Shown here one piece after another: positions 48,405 to 59,551 of a DNA stretch of 64,000 nucleotides (its first letter is position 1; each line of letters opens with the position of its first letter). Location: assembly GCA_026008535.1 (NCBI GenBank), contig BRKX01000009.1:31810501-31874500 (forward strand). The letters are read 5' to 3'. The notes under the pieces are model-generated. The model saw only the letters and a program-made list of their open reading frames with translations, was not told the DNA's origin and did not search any database. A program made the position numbers and the translations under genes. The stretch comes from Perilla frutescens (lineage: Eukaryota; Streptophyta; Magnoliopsida; Lamiales; Lamiaceae).

Positions 48405-49766
48405 TGTGTCGTTTTGCACCAAAAATAAATGTTCCGACAGCAGTCGGTTTGCCCAAACTGCACAGTACAGCGATGAGCGAGATCGTCTCCCAAGGGACCG
48501 GCGAGAATTATTCTAAATCTTCAATCTGCTTAACTTTAAAAGGGGGGAAATTTATGGGTATAAACTGTAGTGCACGAAAATAATTAAATAACAAGGAATT
48601 AAAATACACACACGAGCAACGGGTTTAAACAAATAATTAGAAATATTCCGGATATCAACTACTCCACTCTGGCACAATTATATTGATCCTTGATTCAAGA
48701 ATACAATTAATTATCACATGTAAATCAGTTGCGGATGCCGAAGACACTTACTGACACATCCCTATTTCTCCGTATTTTCTCGAATGGCAGGAAGACACTT
48801 CACCACACATTTTCTCTAATCAACTAACAACCCAAAAGAGACACTCTTATAGATTTAATTAGCCGATTGTTTTATGCTCGAGAGAAATCCGATTCTAATC
48901 TAGCGAATTCTGACACAGGATCACCGAACCAGATTATTATCCCCATGGTATTAGCTACTGATTTTACCACTAATTAATCCTAAACCATGATTACGTATGG
49001 CCAAATTAATTGGCTAGTGATTAATTCCTATACTCCGAATATTCGCGACTACTCGGTTTAATCGAAACAATCACGACTCGACTTACGGAGGATAATAAAT
49101 ACACATGCATGAATTAATCGAGAAAAAACGTTTAGATCTCACAGATTTAATTGGCCAGAGCTTCGTGAGTTGATCCCGGAATAGGAGCGAGTCTAGCTCG
49201 AATTCATAATAATTCAATTATGAATTCGAGCTACAATAATGGTTTGAGTAGAAACGATGAAAAGAATGAAAATAGAAGAATAAAAATCTGTTCTCTGCGT
49301 CCCTCTCTGCTGCGTTGCGGTGTTTCTGAGATGGATTCCTCTATTCTAGTCAAAATAAATCCTAATATATCAAAAGCTATCCCTAAAATTAAGCATCCAA
49401 CAAGAAAATAAATCTTCTATATCTAGACTAGGAAGTTTCCAAGGATAGGACTCCTTTTAGGCTATGAAGATCATAAATCCGCGTCTAGAACTTGGGCTGG
49501 ATCAGATTTTCGCACAAAACAGGCCCAAGTCACGCACAGCTTCATTTCTGGAATTTTCTCGGCTCATGCCTCTGGCGGCTTGCCCAAACCGACTGTATTA
49601 CGAGCTGCTTGCTTGCATTCTTCAAAAGATGGAGCATTTCTTCACTTCATTCCTTCCACCTGCACATCTCCTAAAAACACATCAAATCTTTCCAAAACAT
49701 GCAGTGAACGAATGGTTAAGGCATGAAATAGCATAAATGAGAACAAGTAGAATAAGCCCGATCAAA
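48405..49766 (-). repeat. 3' LTR (1362 bp)
   Basis: Paired with 53157-54506. I count roughly two dozen differences, mostly C/T and G/A transitions, plus a 10-bp indel near 49205. Open frames inside both LTRs are chance readings. Confidence 0.9.
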
Positions 49767-51431
49767 CCCCCCACACTTAGACTATGCTCGTCCTCGAGCA
49801 CATATAAGCACAACACAGACTCAAAAACCAAAATAAACAAAAAGCTGAGGCTGCCTTAGACTGAACACACTCAAAGTTAGGATTACAACACAACCATCCA
49901 CAATCCACTAATCCTTCTCTTATTTCATGAAATAAACACATGCTTTTCATTCAAGTCAAAAATGTGCAACTCAATCCTGGCTCACCAAGGTTCGCTCAAT
50001 TTCTCTCAAAAGAAAGTAAGGACAAAATTTAATTCACACAAGTCACGACTTGATACCTTCAAACATAGATTTGCCCATATGTCAAAACCACTACCAAGCA
50101 AGTAAGAACTATGCACAAATCAAAAGGTCTTTGAAATGGGTTGTAATGGGGCTAGGGTGCTTAGATAGGATAATTTGGATAAGTGGCTCAAATAAGTGAA
50201 AACATGTAAGCATATTATAACTCGATCACAGAGTTCTTCAGCTACTTCTTCAGATATTGCAATATTTCTCAAGTTGTGTGCTGGTCTTCAAAGCTATACA
50301 GGGCCACAAAATTTAACTTCAATCGGGTGCAGGCCTATTTTCTCGACGTCCAGTTTGGGCATACTGACCATTTTTTTTTTCTCTTTTTTTTTTTTGAAAA
50401 GAACATGACTTTACATTTTTTTTTCAATCTTCCAGCACTAACTGTCTTCAAGTAAATTTCGAACTCATCTCAACATAACCCAATATAACTTACATGCTTT
50501 CAAGGGACAAGAGCAGGCCAAAACAAGCTAAGGCTGACATATTTAGTGGCTATCAAGAAAGAGAGGATTCAGGCACAAACGAGCTCACTAAGGGTTAGTG
50601 TCGGGTACGGATAATTTATTCAGGCCAAAGCAAGGGGTAATCCTACATGACTTTATCATTTTCATGCAAAAGGAAACTCACAAGCAGTATGACCATGGCA
50701 ACAAGGCAAATCAGAAATTCAGCATTCAAATCCGACACACTCATCAAAAGAATGAAATTGAGCTTTCAATATATATAACATGCTCAAAAGGCTCAAATCT
50801 TACGTTTGTAAGCTCATCAAAAGTTGATCAAGTTGCACATTTCATCATTCAAGAATACATACGAGCATTAGCAAAATTCAATCACAAGAGAATCAATCAA
50901 ACAAACCAAAACAATCCATGCTATAACCCGTCCTCCTTGTATATTTCAATCTCAGGCAGCCAATACTCAACAAAAACAAGCAAAACAATTTTTTTTTTCT
51001 TATTTTTTCGAAAAGAACTAGACACAAAATAGCAACTTCCTTCCCCCCACACTTAGACAACACAGTGTCCTCACTGTGCAGGGAAGAGAGTCAACAAAAC
51101 GAACACAACATGAATGAAAGAAAATAAAAACAAAGGGATAGAGAAAGAGAGCAAACTGGCAATCAATGGGGGAGACGGTCAGTAAGGGCATAAAGACGAC
51201 GCTCAAATGTAGTAGCTCAGCTTGGTGTGTAATGGTCAAACAACTCCATGAGCTCGGCAAGGTTAGGAGCAGCGCTAGAAGAGGTACCTACACTAGAAGG
51301 CTGGACTAGGACGTTTTTTTTTTTTGAAACAATAAACATAAAATAAAAAACAGAAAGCAAATAAATGCTCGGGTTGCCTCCCGAGAAGCACCCTTATTTA
51401 ACGTCTGAGGCTCGACATATGAAAGGCACGA
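49767..51431 (-). other. Non-coding 3' interior with PPT and conserved motif
   Basis: Contains the polypurine tract next to the LTR (49767-49780, minus AAGTGTGGGGGGTT), a second CCCCCCACACTTAGAC copy at 51042-51057, T-rich runs near 50370 and 50985, and the post-integrase motif CGGGAGGCAACCCG (minus, about 51369-51383). No gene. Confidence 0.7.
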
Positions 51432-51659
51432 TCAATAGACAATTTCAGGGGTAGCAGATCTACCCCTGTCAAAAGTAGTCGTCTCCATCCTCACACCTTT
51501 ATGCTTCCTCAAAACCTCGACCAACCTTGCTTCTTGCCCCTTCAGCTCCAGTACGGGGGCCTTCACATGAGATGGTAAAAACGGCTTCGAGTTGGTCAGT
51601 TTGGGCATACGGCCTGTCAGGTTCTGAGTTGGAAATTCATTGGTGGTATACAGCTGCAT
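51432..51659 (-). pseudogene. Short pol remnant (linker before RT)
   Basis: Minus strand KPFLPSHVKAPVLELKGQ and LVEVLRKHKG resemble the pre-RT stretch of Athila/Tat pol (LPSHLK...LLEVLRRHK.AIGW). The sequence then diverges and stops. RT, RNase H and integrase are absent, so this marks the left edge of a large internal deletion. Confidence 0.6.
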
Positions 51660-51668
51660 GATGACATC

Positions 51669-53048
51669 TCAAATCTCCTCGTCTTCATCTGTTATTGCAG
51701 CGGTTTCAGTCAGCCCACCAAAAGGTACCTTCTTGAATAGCTCGAGGATCTCTTTCTCATCATCCTCTTTCTTGTTTCGAATCAACCTGGATGGAAAAGG
51801 TGCTGCAACCCGAGAGTTAGAAATTTTGGATTCAGATTTCACCTCAGTAAGGGCAGACTCAGCAGCTGGTTGTTCTTCTTCTGCACTGGATTTGTTTTCA
51901 GTCTGTGCAGTTTGCCCATACTGCGGGTTCTTTTCCTTCTTAGCCTCCAACTCAACTAACTCCTCTGCACATCTCAAAGTGATAGCGCAAACATGCGCTC
52001 TTGGATTCATTTCAGTTTGGACGGGGAGTTTGCCTTGATTCGCCTGCATCTTGTTCAATTGAGTGGCAAGCTGAGTGATCTGTGTGCCCATACTGCCTAG
52101 GGCGGCTTGTGTTTCTTGCTGGAAAGCCTTCTGACTTTGTGCCAAATTGTTCACCAGGGCACTGCTTTTCTCCAGACACTTCATGATATCTGTCATGCTC
52201 GATGCAGATCGGTCAGTTTGGGCATACTGACTGCCCTGCGGCTGCCTCCAGCTGAAGTTCGAATGGTCCCTCTCACCTGGATCATATGTGTTATGTGTCT
52301 GCACCATAGCTAGACCTCGGACAAGAGAAGTCAGAGCATCAATCTTCTCATTAACTCTGGAATTTTCTGCTCTCTCAACTCCCTTCATAGACCAGTATCT
52401 GTCATCATCATCATCCTCATATTGCTGGCCACTGGAGACCATGTCGATGATGAGCTATTTCGCCTCTGCTAGAGTCTTGTTGGTGAGAGACCCTCCGCTA
52501 GCAGCATCCACGATCTTCCTATCAAAAGTTGACATACCACGGTAAAAATAGTTAGTGAATAACTGATAATCAGAGAACCCGTGGTCTGGGCATCTTCGGC
52601 ACAACTGCTGAAATCGCGCCCAATAATTAGCTAGACTTTCATTAGATTTTTGCTTGATGCTGCTGATGGCCATTCTAAGATTCGCAGCTCGTGACTCTGG
52701 GAAAAATTTGCATAGGAACTGCTCCTCCATCTCATCCCATGTAGTAATCGAAGCTGGTGGGAGATCAAAAAGCCATTCCCTTGCTCGGCCTTGCAATGTG
52801 TGTGAGAAAGTTAACAAGCGCAGGTTGTCGTCCGTAAAGCCTTGAGGACGCAGGGTAGAGCAAATCCAGTCGAACTCTGCTAAATGCGTGTGCGCACACT
52901 CTCCAGGTGCGTCACTGAATTTGGGTAGCACTTGTATGAACCCCGGCCGAATCTCTGCATTGTGGGCGATGGTAGGTAGAACGATGCAAATAGGCCTATT
53001 GTTTCGATGACGGCCCAACTCTCGGATCAAGGGAGCAGGTTCAGCCAT
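51669..53048 (-). pseudogene. Athila/Tat-like gag of the gag-only element
   Basis: Two minus-strand pieces: 53048-52455 (MAEPAPLIRELGRHRNNRPI, GFIQVLPKFSDAPGECAHTHL, SHTLQGRAREWLFDLPPASI, WDEMEEQFLCKFFP, DAASGGSLTNKTLAEAK) and 52442-51669 (coiled region, SMGTQITQLATQLNKM, acidic tail). One stop or frame break separates them at about 52443-52455. Otherwise long and open, the best-preserved transposon protein in the window. Confidence 0.85.
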
Positions 53049-53130
53049 GTTTCCTGCGAATAAAGAAAAACCGAGAAAAGAAAAAAAAATGCAAACTGAA
53101 AATATTAGAATAATAACTGCTTAAAACCGA

Positions 53131-53148
53131 TCCCCGGCAACGGCGCCA
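53131..53148 (-). other. Primer-binding site, tRNA-Asp, perfect
   Basis: The minus strand reads TGGCGCCGTTGCCGGGGA, the exact complement of the plant tRNA-Asp 3' end, 8 bp from the LTR end at 53157. Confidence 0.92.
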
Positions 53149-53156
53149 AAATTTGA

Positions 53157-54506
53157 TGTGTCGTTTTGCACCAAAAATAAATGTTCCAACAGCAGTCGGT
53201 TTGCCCAAACTGCACAGTACAGCGATGAGCGAGATCGTCTCCCAAGGGACCGGCGAGAATTATTCTAAATCTTCAATCTGCTTAACTTTAAAAGGGGGGA
53301 AATTTATGGGTATAAACTGTAGTGCACGAAAATAATTAAATAACAAGGAATTAAAATACACACACGAGCAACGGGTTTAAACAAATAATTAGAAATATTC
53401 CGGATATCAACTACTCCACTCTGGCATAATTATACTGATCCTTGATTCAAGAATACAATTAATTATCACATGTAAATCAGTTGCGGATGCCGAAGACACT
53501 TACTGACACATCCCTATTTCTCCGTATTTTCTCGAATGGCAGGAAGACACTTCACCACACATTTTCTCTAATCAACTAACAACCCAAAAGAGACACTCTT
53601 ATAGATTTAATTAGCCGATCGCTTTATGCTCGAGAGAAACCCGATTCTAATCTAGCGAACTCTGACACAGGATCACCGAACCAGATTATTATCCCCACGG
53701 TATTAGCTACTGATTTTACCACTAATTAATCCTAAACCACGATTACGTATGGCCGAATTAATTGGCTAGTGATTAATTCCTATACTCCGAATATTCGCGA
53801 CTACTCGGTTTAATCGAAACAATCACGACTCGACTTACGGAGGATAATAAATACACATGCATGAATTAATCGAGAAAAAATGTTTAGATCTCACAGATTT
53901 AATTGGCCAGAGCTTCGTGAGTTGATCCCAGAATAGGAGCGAGTCTAGCTCGAATTCATAATTGAATTCGAGCTACAATAATGGTTTGAGTAGCAACGAT
54001 GAAAAGAATGAAAATAGAAGAATAAAAATCTGTTTTCCGCGTCCCTCTCTGCTGCGTTGCGGCGTTTCTGAGATGGATTCCTCTATTCTAGTCAAAATAA
54101 ATCCTAATATATCAAAAGCTATCCCTAAAATTAAGCATCCAATAAGGAAATAAATCTTCTATATCTAGACTAGGAAGTTTCCAAGGATAGGACTCCTTTT
54201 AGGCTATGAAGATCATAAATCCGCGTCTAGAACTTGGGCTAGATCAGATTTTCGCACAAAACAGGCCCAAGTCGCGCACAGCTTCAGTTCTGGAATTTTC
54301 TCGGCCCATGCCTCTGGCGGCTTGCCCAAACCGACTGTATTACGAGCTGCTTGCTTGCATTCTTCAAAAGATTGAGCATTTCTTCACTTCATTCCTTCCA
54401 CCTGCACATCTCCTAAAAACACATCAAATCTTTCCAAAACATGCAGTGAACGAATGGTTAAGGCATGAAATAGCATAAATGAGAACAAGTAGAATAAGCC
54501 CGATCA
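53157..54506 (-). repeat. 5' LTR (1350 bp)
   Basis: Partner of 48405-49766. Begins TGATCGGGCTTATTC on the minus strand at 54506 and ends CGACACA at 53157. Confidence 0.9.
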
Positions 54507-56144
54507 ATTGTAGACAAAGGCCGATCAGATGAAGAAAGAAGAAAAGGGAGGAAATATTGGAAAGGAGTTAGTCCAACATTCCTATTTTGCGATGGCTAGT
54601 GATCTGAAGTGGGTCGTGTAAAATGAGCAGCTGATGTATCTGCTAATCCGTAAAGACGCTCTTTTGAATACTAACCAAATTAACCAGTCTTTGCCTAGTT
54701 CTGTGTTGTCTCTTTTGCAAAAATATTAAGATGTCTTTCCTGAAGAGATGCCACTGGGTTTACCACTAGTTTGTGGAATCGAGCATTAGATTGATTTTAT
54801 CCCTGGCGCTACTTTACCAAATAGACCAGCATACCGGTGTAATCCCGAGGAGATCAAAGAACTAGAACGGTAAATTCAAGAACTATTGGTGAAAGGACAA
54901 ATGAGGGAAAGTCTAAGCCCATGTGCGAGTCTTGTTCTACTCATACCCAAGAAAGATACCTCACTGAGGATTTATGCCGACTGTCGAGTTGTCAACAACA
55001 TCACAGTAAAGTATCGACACCCCATTCTCCATTTAGATGATATGCTTGATGAATTACATGGTGCCTGTGTGTTTTCTAAGATAGATTTGAGGAGTGGGTA
55101 CCATCAGATTAGGATTAAGGAGGGGGATGAATGGAAAATTGTATTTATTACTAAATTGGGGTTGTATGAGTGGTTAGTGATGCCGTTTGATTTAACAAAT
55201 TCTCTAAGTACTTTTATACGTCTTATGAACCACATATTACATACTTTCATTGGTAGATTTGTCGTGGTTTATTTTGTTGATATTTTGATATATAGCAAAA
55301 ATGAAATTGAACATTTTGAGCATTTGAGATGTGGACTAGATGCCTTGTGAAAAGAACAATTATATGCTAACCTTAAAAAATGAACCTTTTGCACAGACAA
55401 GGTCGTGTTTCTTAGTTTTGTTGTTAGCGCAGATGGTGTGCAGGTGGATGAAGAAAAAGTCCAAGCCATTAGAGAATGGCCGACCCCCTCTACTATTGGA
55501 GAAATCCGTAGCTTCCACGGATTTACGAGCTTTTATTGGAGATTTTTGCCGCATTTCAGCAGCATAGCAGCACCCATGACGGAGGTGATCAAGAAAAACA
55601 TTGAGTTCTATTGGGGAAAGGAACAAGAGAAAACATTCAATACGCTCAAGGAAAAATTAACACACACTCCGGTACTCTCTCTTCCTGATTTCTCTAAAAC
55701 TTTTGAAGTTGAATATGATGCTTCTGGTTTGGGTATTGGTGCAATTTTGATGCAAGAGGTTCACTTGATTGCACACTTAGTGAGAAACTGGGAGGGGCGA
55801 TGTTGAACTATCCGATGTACGACAAGGATTTGCACGCATTGGTCCGAGCATTGCAAATGTGGCAGCATTATTTGTGGATGAAGGAGTTTGTGATCCACAC
55901 TGACCATGAGTCCTTGAAGCACTTGAAAGGACAACACAAGCTGAACAAGAGGCATGCTCGTTGGATGGAGTACATCGAGATATTTCCATACGTCATCAAG
56001 TACAAGCAAGGGAAAAAGAACGTGGTAGCTGACGCACTTTCTAGAAGGTATGTATTGATCGCTACTCTAAATGCTAAGTTACTTGGTTTTGAGAGTTTGA
56101 AAAGCTTGTATGTGAGAGATGATGATTTTGGTGAACTTTATAGT
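54507..56144 (+). pseudogene. Chromovirus-like reverse transcriptase and RNase H
   Basis: Plus strand. A degenerate pre-RT part (VFPEEMPLGLPLVCGIEH with stops) is followed by the RT fingers-palm (CASLVLLIPKKD, YADCRVVNNITVKYRHPI, SKIDLRSGYHQIRI). The catalytic motif reads YFVDILIYS, so the first Asp of YxDD is Val. RNase H follows with EVEYDASGLGIGAIL, then a frameshift near 55770, YDKDLHALVRALQMWQHYLW, IHTDHESLKHLK and VVADALSRR. Stops lie near 55348 and 55380. The C-terminus breaks at DDDFGELYS, where the 2.98-kb solo LTR is inserted. Confidence 0.88.
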
Positions 56145-59124
56145 TGTAACGCCCCGGTCCTGAAAAGAATAATAAATGATGGACGGGGTGTCACTTAAAA
56201 AGAATAGGATTTAGAATAATTATTAGTTAAATAAAATAATTATTTGAAACAAGAAATAGGTTATATTCCCCAGAAATTTGCGCAGCATAACCTCTGTAAC
56301 TAGAACTAGTTCCCGTTTTATAACGGCTTATAAGAGTATAATTGGAACGGCACAGAAACCAACAAATCCGTACATGGGTAGAACAAGGTGATAAACAGAT
56401 ACCAATAATTAAAGATCTATTTATCTTAAGACTAGTCCCATCCAAATGACAAAAGCAGAATAGCAGATAAGACCATTCATAGGTCGACTGACAGTAAACA
56501 ATCATGAAATCAGGTATGACCTTTTTAATAGGTCGAAGTCAATAAAGGGATAATTGGTATGGCAAAAGGACGGGATTTCCTCCCCTCAAGACTTTATTTA
56601 ATAAATAGACATCATATTTTAATAGCATATTAGACATGCTATCATCAAGTATCATGTATCAAATATCAAGACTAAATACTAGATATCAGAGTATTCAGCA
56701 GAAACATAGCGGAAGCAAATAGTGTAACTAGATAGAGCAGTAATTAAGAAGCTCAGACAACCCCACCAACAGCACATCACCGGCCTCAGCATCTCAACCT
56801 GAAAATATTTTAAAAAGAGTTGGGTGTGAGTATTAATGCACTCAGTGGGTAATTTTGAACTCAATTTGCAAATAAGAAATATCCAAAATAATACACAGTA
56901 TATAGGAAGCAAAACGCGAAAGCCCTTCCCATATCTGCAAACCTTTTTCTTCTTCTTTGGGATCCATTTTGCTCAGTCTGTTATCTACTACACTATATAG
57001 CATGCCGCAGGTAGGAAAAGGGAGGGGTTACCTCGCTAATCCGAAAAGAGTATACCAAGGGTTACCTATCATTGACCCTGAGTGTGCTAGGGGTCGCCTA
57101 ACAGTGACTCCTTATAGTGACATCCGGTCACAGTGTATGTGTGGGGTTACCTCACAGTGACACTTTTAGTGATAATCATCAAAGCTGCAAGGGTGTACAG
57201 TCAGTCCTGCCTATGTTAAATAATTACTTGCACTACAAAAATCCAAGATTCTAGCACAAGGCTATCATAGCTAAGTTTAACATCATCTCAATATATCTCA
57301 TAAAACTTAGCAAATTAAATCATAGCTTAATCAGGCTTATACAACTATTCCACAAGTATGCTCAAATCCTAGTCACAATATTGCAATAATATTCCAGTAA
57401 TATTCTAATAATATTTCAACAGTATCTCAATACTGTCCTATTTCATAACATAACAATATTCTATAATTCCTCTTATAACAGTGACATTAAACAGGTAGAG
57501 CATAAAACATTTATTTGGATATTTCTAAGTTATCTATCATGCTTCTAAGAGTTATTACTCTTAAATTTTATTTATTCTTTGAAAATAAACCCACCTCGCT
57601 GACGAGCTGGTGACGACATAAAAACTTCGGAACATCATATTCTCTCCTAGCAGGTTCTGCGGGTCCTACAAGGGTCGATCTTCGACTCAGAATGACTACT
57701 CTATTTTTCAGAAATTAATCTACTATAATTGGAGTTATTATTAAATTTTATTCTTTTCAAAAATATATTACGCGACTCTAGAGACCTTGTGTACATTTAA
57801 CACAGAAGAGAATAAATTCTAAAATATTATTTTTGATTTATTGGAACCAAAAGATTTGACAGAGGTCACTTTTCATAACTTGCCATTTTAATCGATTTTT
57901 ATCATATTTGTACCACGACACTTTTTAACCATTCAAAAATTACGAAAATATTCAGGGATGATCCTATACATGCCAAGGCTATAGTTTGAGAGTTTTGGAA
58001 TTTTTCGATAAGACATGCTTCAGGTTTCCGGCTGTCTGGCGGGAACGAGTTCAACATACGAAATGTAGTACATACTTGAATACACGACATATTAAAATTT
58101 GGACTAAAAAGGACAAGAAATGGACCGAGACGGTAGCCACGCAATGTGGAAACGACGTTACCACTTTCCGGCAACATGGCAGCAACTCTGGCGACAGTGG
58201 CGGCGCTTCGACGATGACGGTGGCAGTGGTAGGGTGGTGGTGGTTGCTTGCTCCAGCCCCCCTCCTCTCCCTTTCTTTCTCTCTTTCTCCCTCAACTCTC
58301 TCTCTCTTTCGGATAACTCTCTCTCCCTCTTCTCACTCTTTCTTTCTTCCTTTCTCTTTCTTTCCCTTTTTTTTTTTTTTTTTTTTGCTTACGGCAAAAG
58401 CCATTTCAGCAAGTTGGGGGATGCCTTGGATCCAATAGGGGTGGTATATATAGAGATATTTTAGGATATTTTGGAATATTTGTAATATAATAATTCGGAT
58501 ATAAACTGATAAAATATTTTTGAACTCGGTTAAAAATTACTTTATTTTATCGGAAATTCAATTGATCTCGAATCGAAAATCTAAAAATATCGGGAGGTTC
58601 ATTGGCTCATTTCCTATTTAATCAATTTAAAATGGTATGCTGAAAATGTTATTTGATTATCGAACGAAAAAAGATTCCTTATTAAAATTTACTATTTATT
58701 TTACCAAAAATATTGTTGGGAGTTCGTTTGACCTCTGATTATAAATATGAGAACACCGGCAGGTTCCTTGGTTCATTTTCTATTGGAAAACTCTGACGAG
58801 TCAAGTCTCGAGACGTCGCAAATATTCTCGATTAAATTAAAAATTACTATTCACCTTCTCTTTGACCGTTGGGACTTTGGTTGACCTCGAATTAAAATTT
58901 TGAAAGTATCGTTGAAATTCTCAGGTCGTTCTATTTCCATGAAAATCAGTAATGACCACGTGACAAAAAATATTTAAACTATTTTATATTTTTCCCAATT
59001 TAAATATCACCTAAAGTCACATCTTTTATCCATTTTACTTTATTTTAGCTTCAATAAATTTCTATAGTCTTCTAAATAAATTTAGAAAACTTTTAACTAT
59101 AATTCGAAAATATGGGGTATTACA
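56145..59124 (-). mobile_element. Solo LTR, 2980 bp, TSD ATAGT
   Basis: Plus-strand ends are TGTAACGCCCC and GGGGTATTACA, an 11-bp inverted pair with one mismatch. ATAGT occurs on both sides (56140-56144 and 59125-59129), and the interrupted pol frame is continuous when it is left out. It is homologous in parts to the LTR at 59552-62006 (for example GCAGCATAACCTCT and the segment with TAATGCACTCAGTGGGTA). By that homology its orientation is minus. It contains a long CT tract at 58255-58386. No primer site or interior is present. Confidence 0.85.
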
Positions 59125-59551
59125 ATAGTGCATGTGAACAATCTGGTAGTGGCAAATTTTATAGGCATGATGGATTTATGTTTCGAGAAGATAAATTGTG
59201 TGTGCCTAATTGCTCTATCTGTGACTTATTATTGTTGGAAACACATTGTGGTGGTCTAATGGGGCATTTTAGTGTGGCTAAAACTTTAGTTATTTTGTAT
59301 GAACATTTCTTTTGCCCACATATGAAATGTGATATGGAGCGTATCTGTGGTAAATATGTCACTTATTGACAAGCTAAGTCTAGAGTCCAACCCCATGGTT
59401 TGTACGCTCTGTTACCTATACCTACATGTCCTTGGATTGATATTTCTATGGATTTTGTGCTAGGTGTACCTAGGAGTAAATGTCGTCGAGATTCTATATT
59501 TGTGGTTGTTGATAGATTTTCAAAGATGGCGCATTTCATTCCATATCATAA
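59125..59551 (+). pseudogene. Chromovirus-like integrase, N-terminal part
   Basis: Continues the pol frame from 56144. KFYRHDGFMFREDKLCVPN precedes the zinc-binding domain (HCGGLMGHFSVAKTL...MERICGKYVTY), in which the second Cys of the CxxC is replaced by Tyr, followed by a stop. The core starts WIDISMDFVLGVPRSK, with the first catalytic Asp, and VVVDRFSKMAHFIPYH. It is cut at 59551 by the next insertion. The rest would lie beyond the window. Confidence 0.87.

Larger units (their letters stand above)
48405..54506 (-). mobile_element. Gag-only Athila/Tat-like LTR element, minus orientation
   Basis: Two LTRs (48405-49766 and 53157-54506) flank a 3.4-kb interior. In minus orientation the LTRs read TGATCGGGC...CGACACA. 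A perfect tRNA-Asp primer site lies inside the right LTR, and a purine-rich tract (AAGTGTGGGGGGTT) beside the left one. The interior encodes gag and a short pol scrap only. Target duplication is unclear: flanks GTTGG and ATTGT share three of five bases. It interrupts the chromovirus-like pol. Confidence 0.88.
37984..59551 (+). mobile_element. Ty3/gypsy chromovirus-like element interrupted by four insertions
   Basis: Collinear plus-strand pieces of one element are spread over 21.5 kb: gag 38672-39308, protease 48062-48404, RT and RNase H 54507-56144, and integrase 59125-59551. Between them lie 39309-48061, 48405-54506, 56145-59124 and 59552 onward, all in minus orientation. The protein pieces continue correctly across the third gap (TSD ATAGT). 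A stretch of gag and the region up to the protease is lost at the first gap. The 3' part is outside the window. Confidence 0.85.

Noticed and set aside
49220..49736. Small genes in the LTR at 48405-49766 (repeated at 53962-54478)
   Set aside because: Both copies are inside paired LTRs, have no similarity to proteins, and differ by non-conservative changes.
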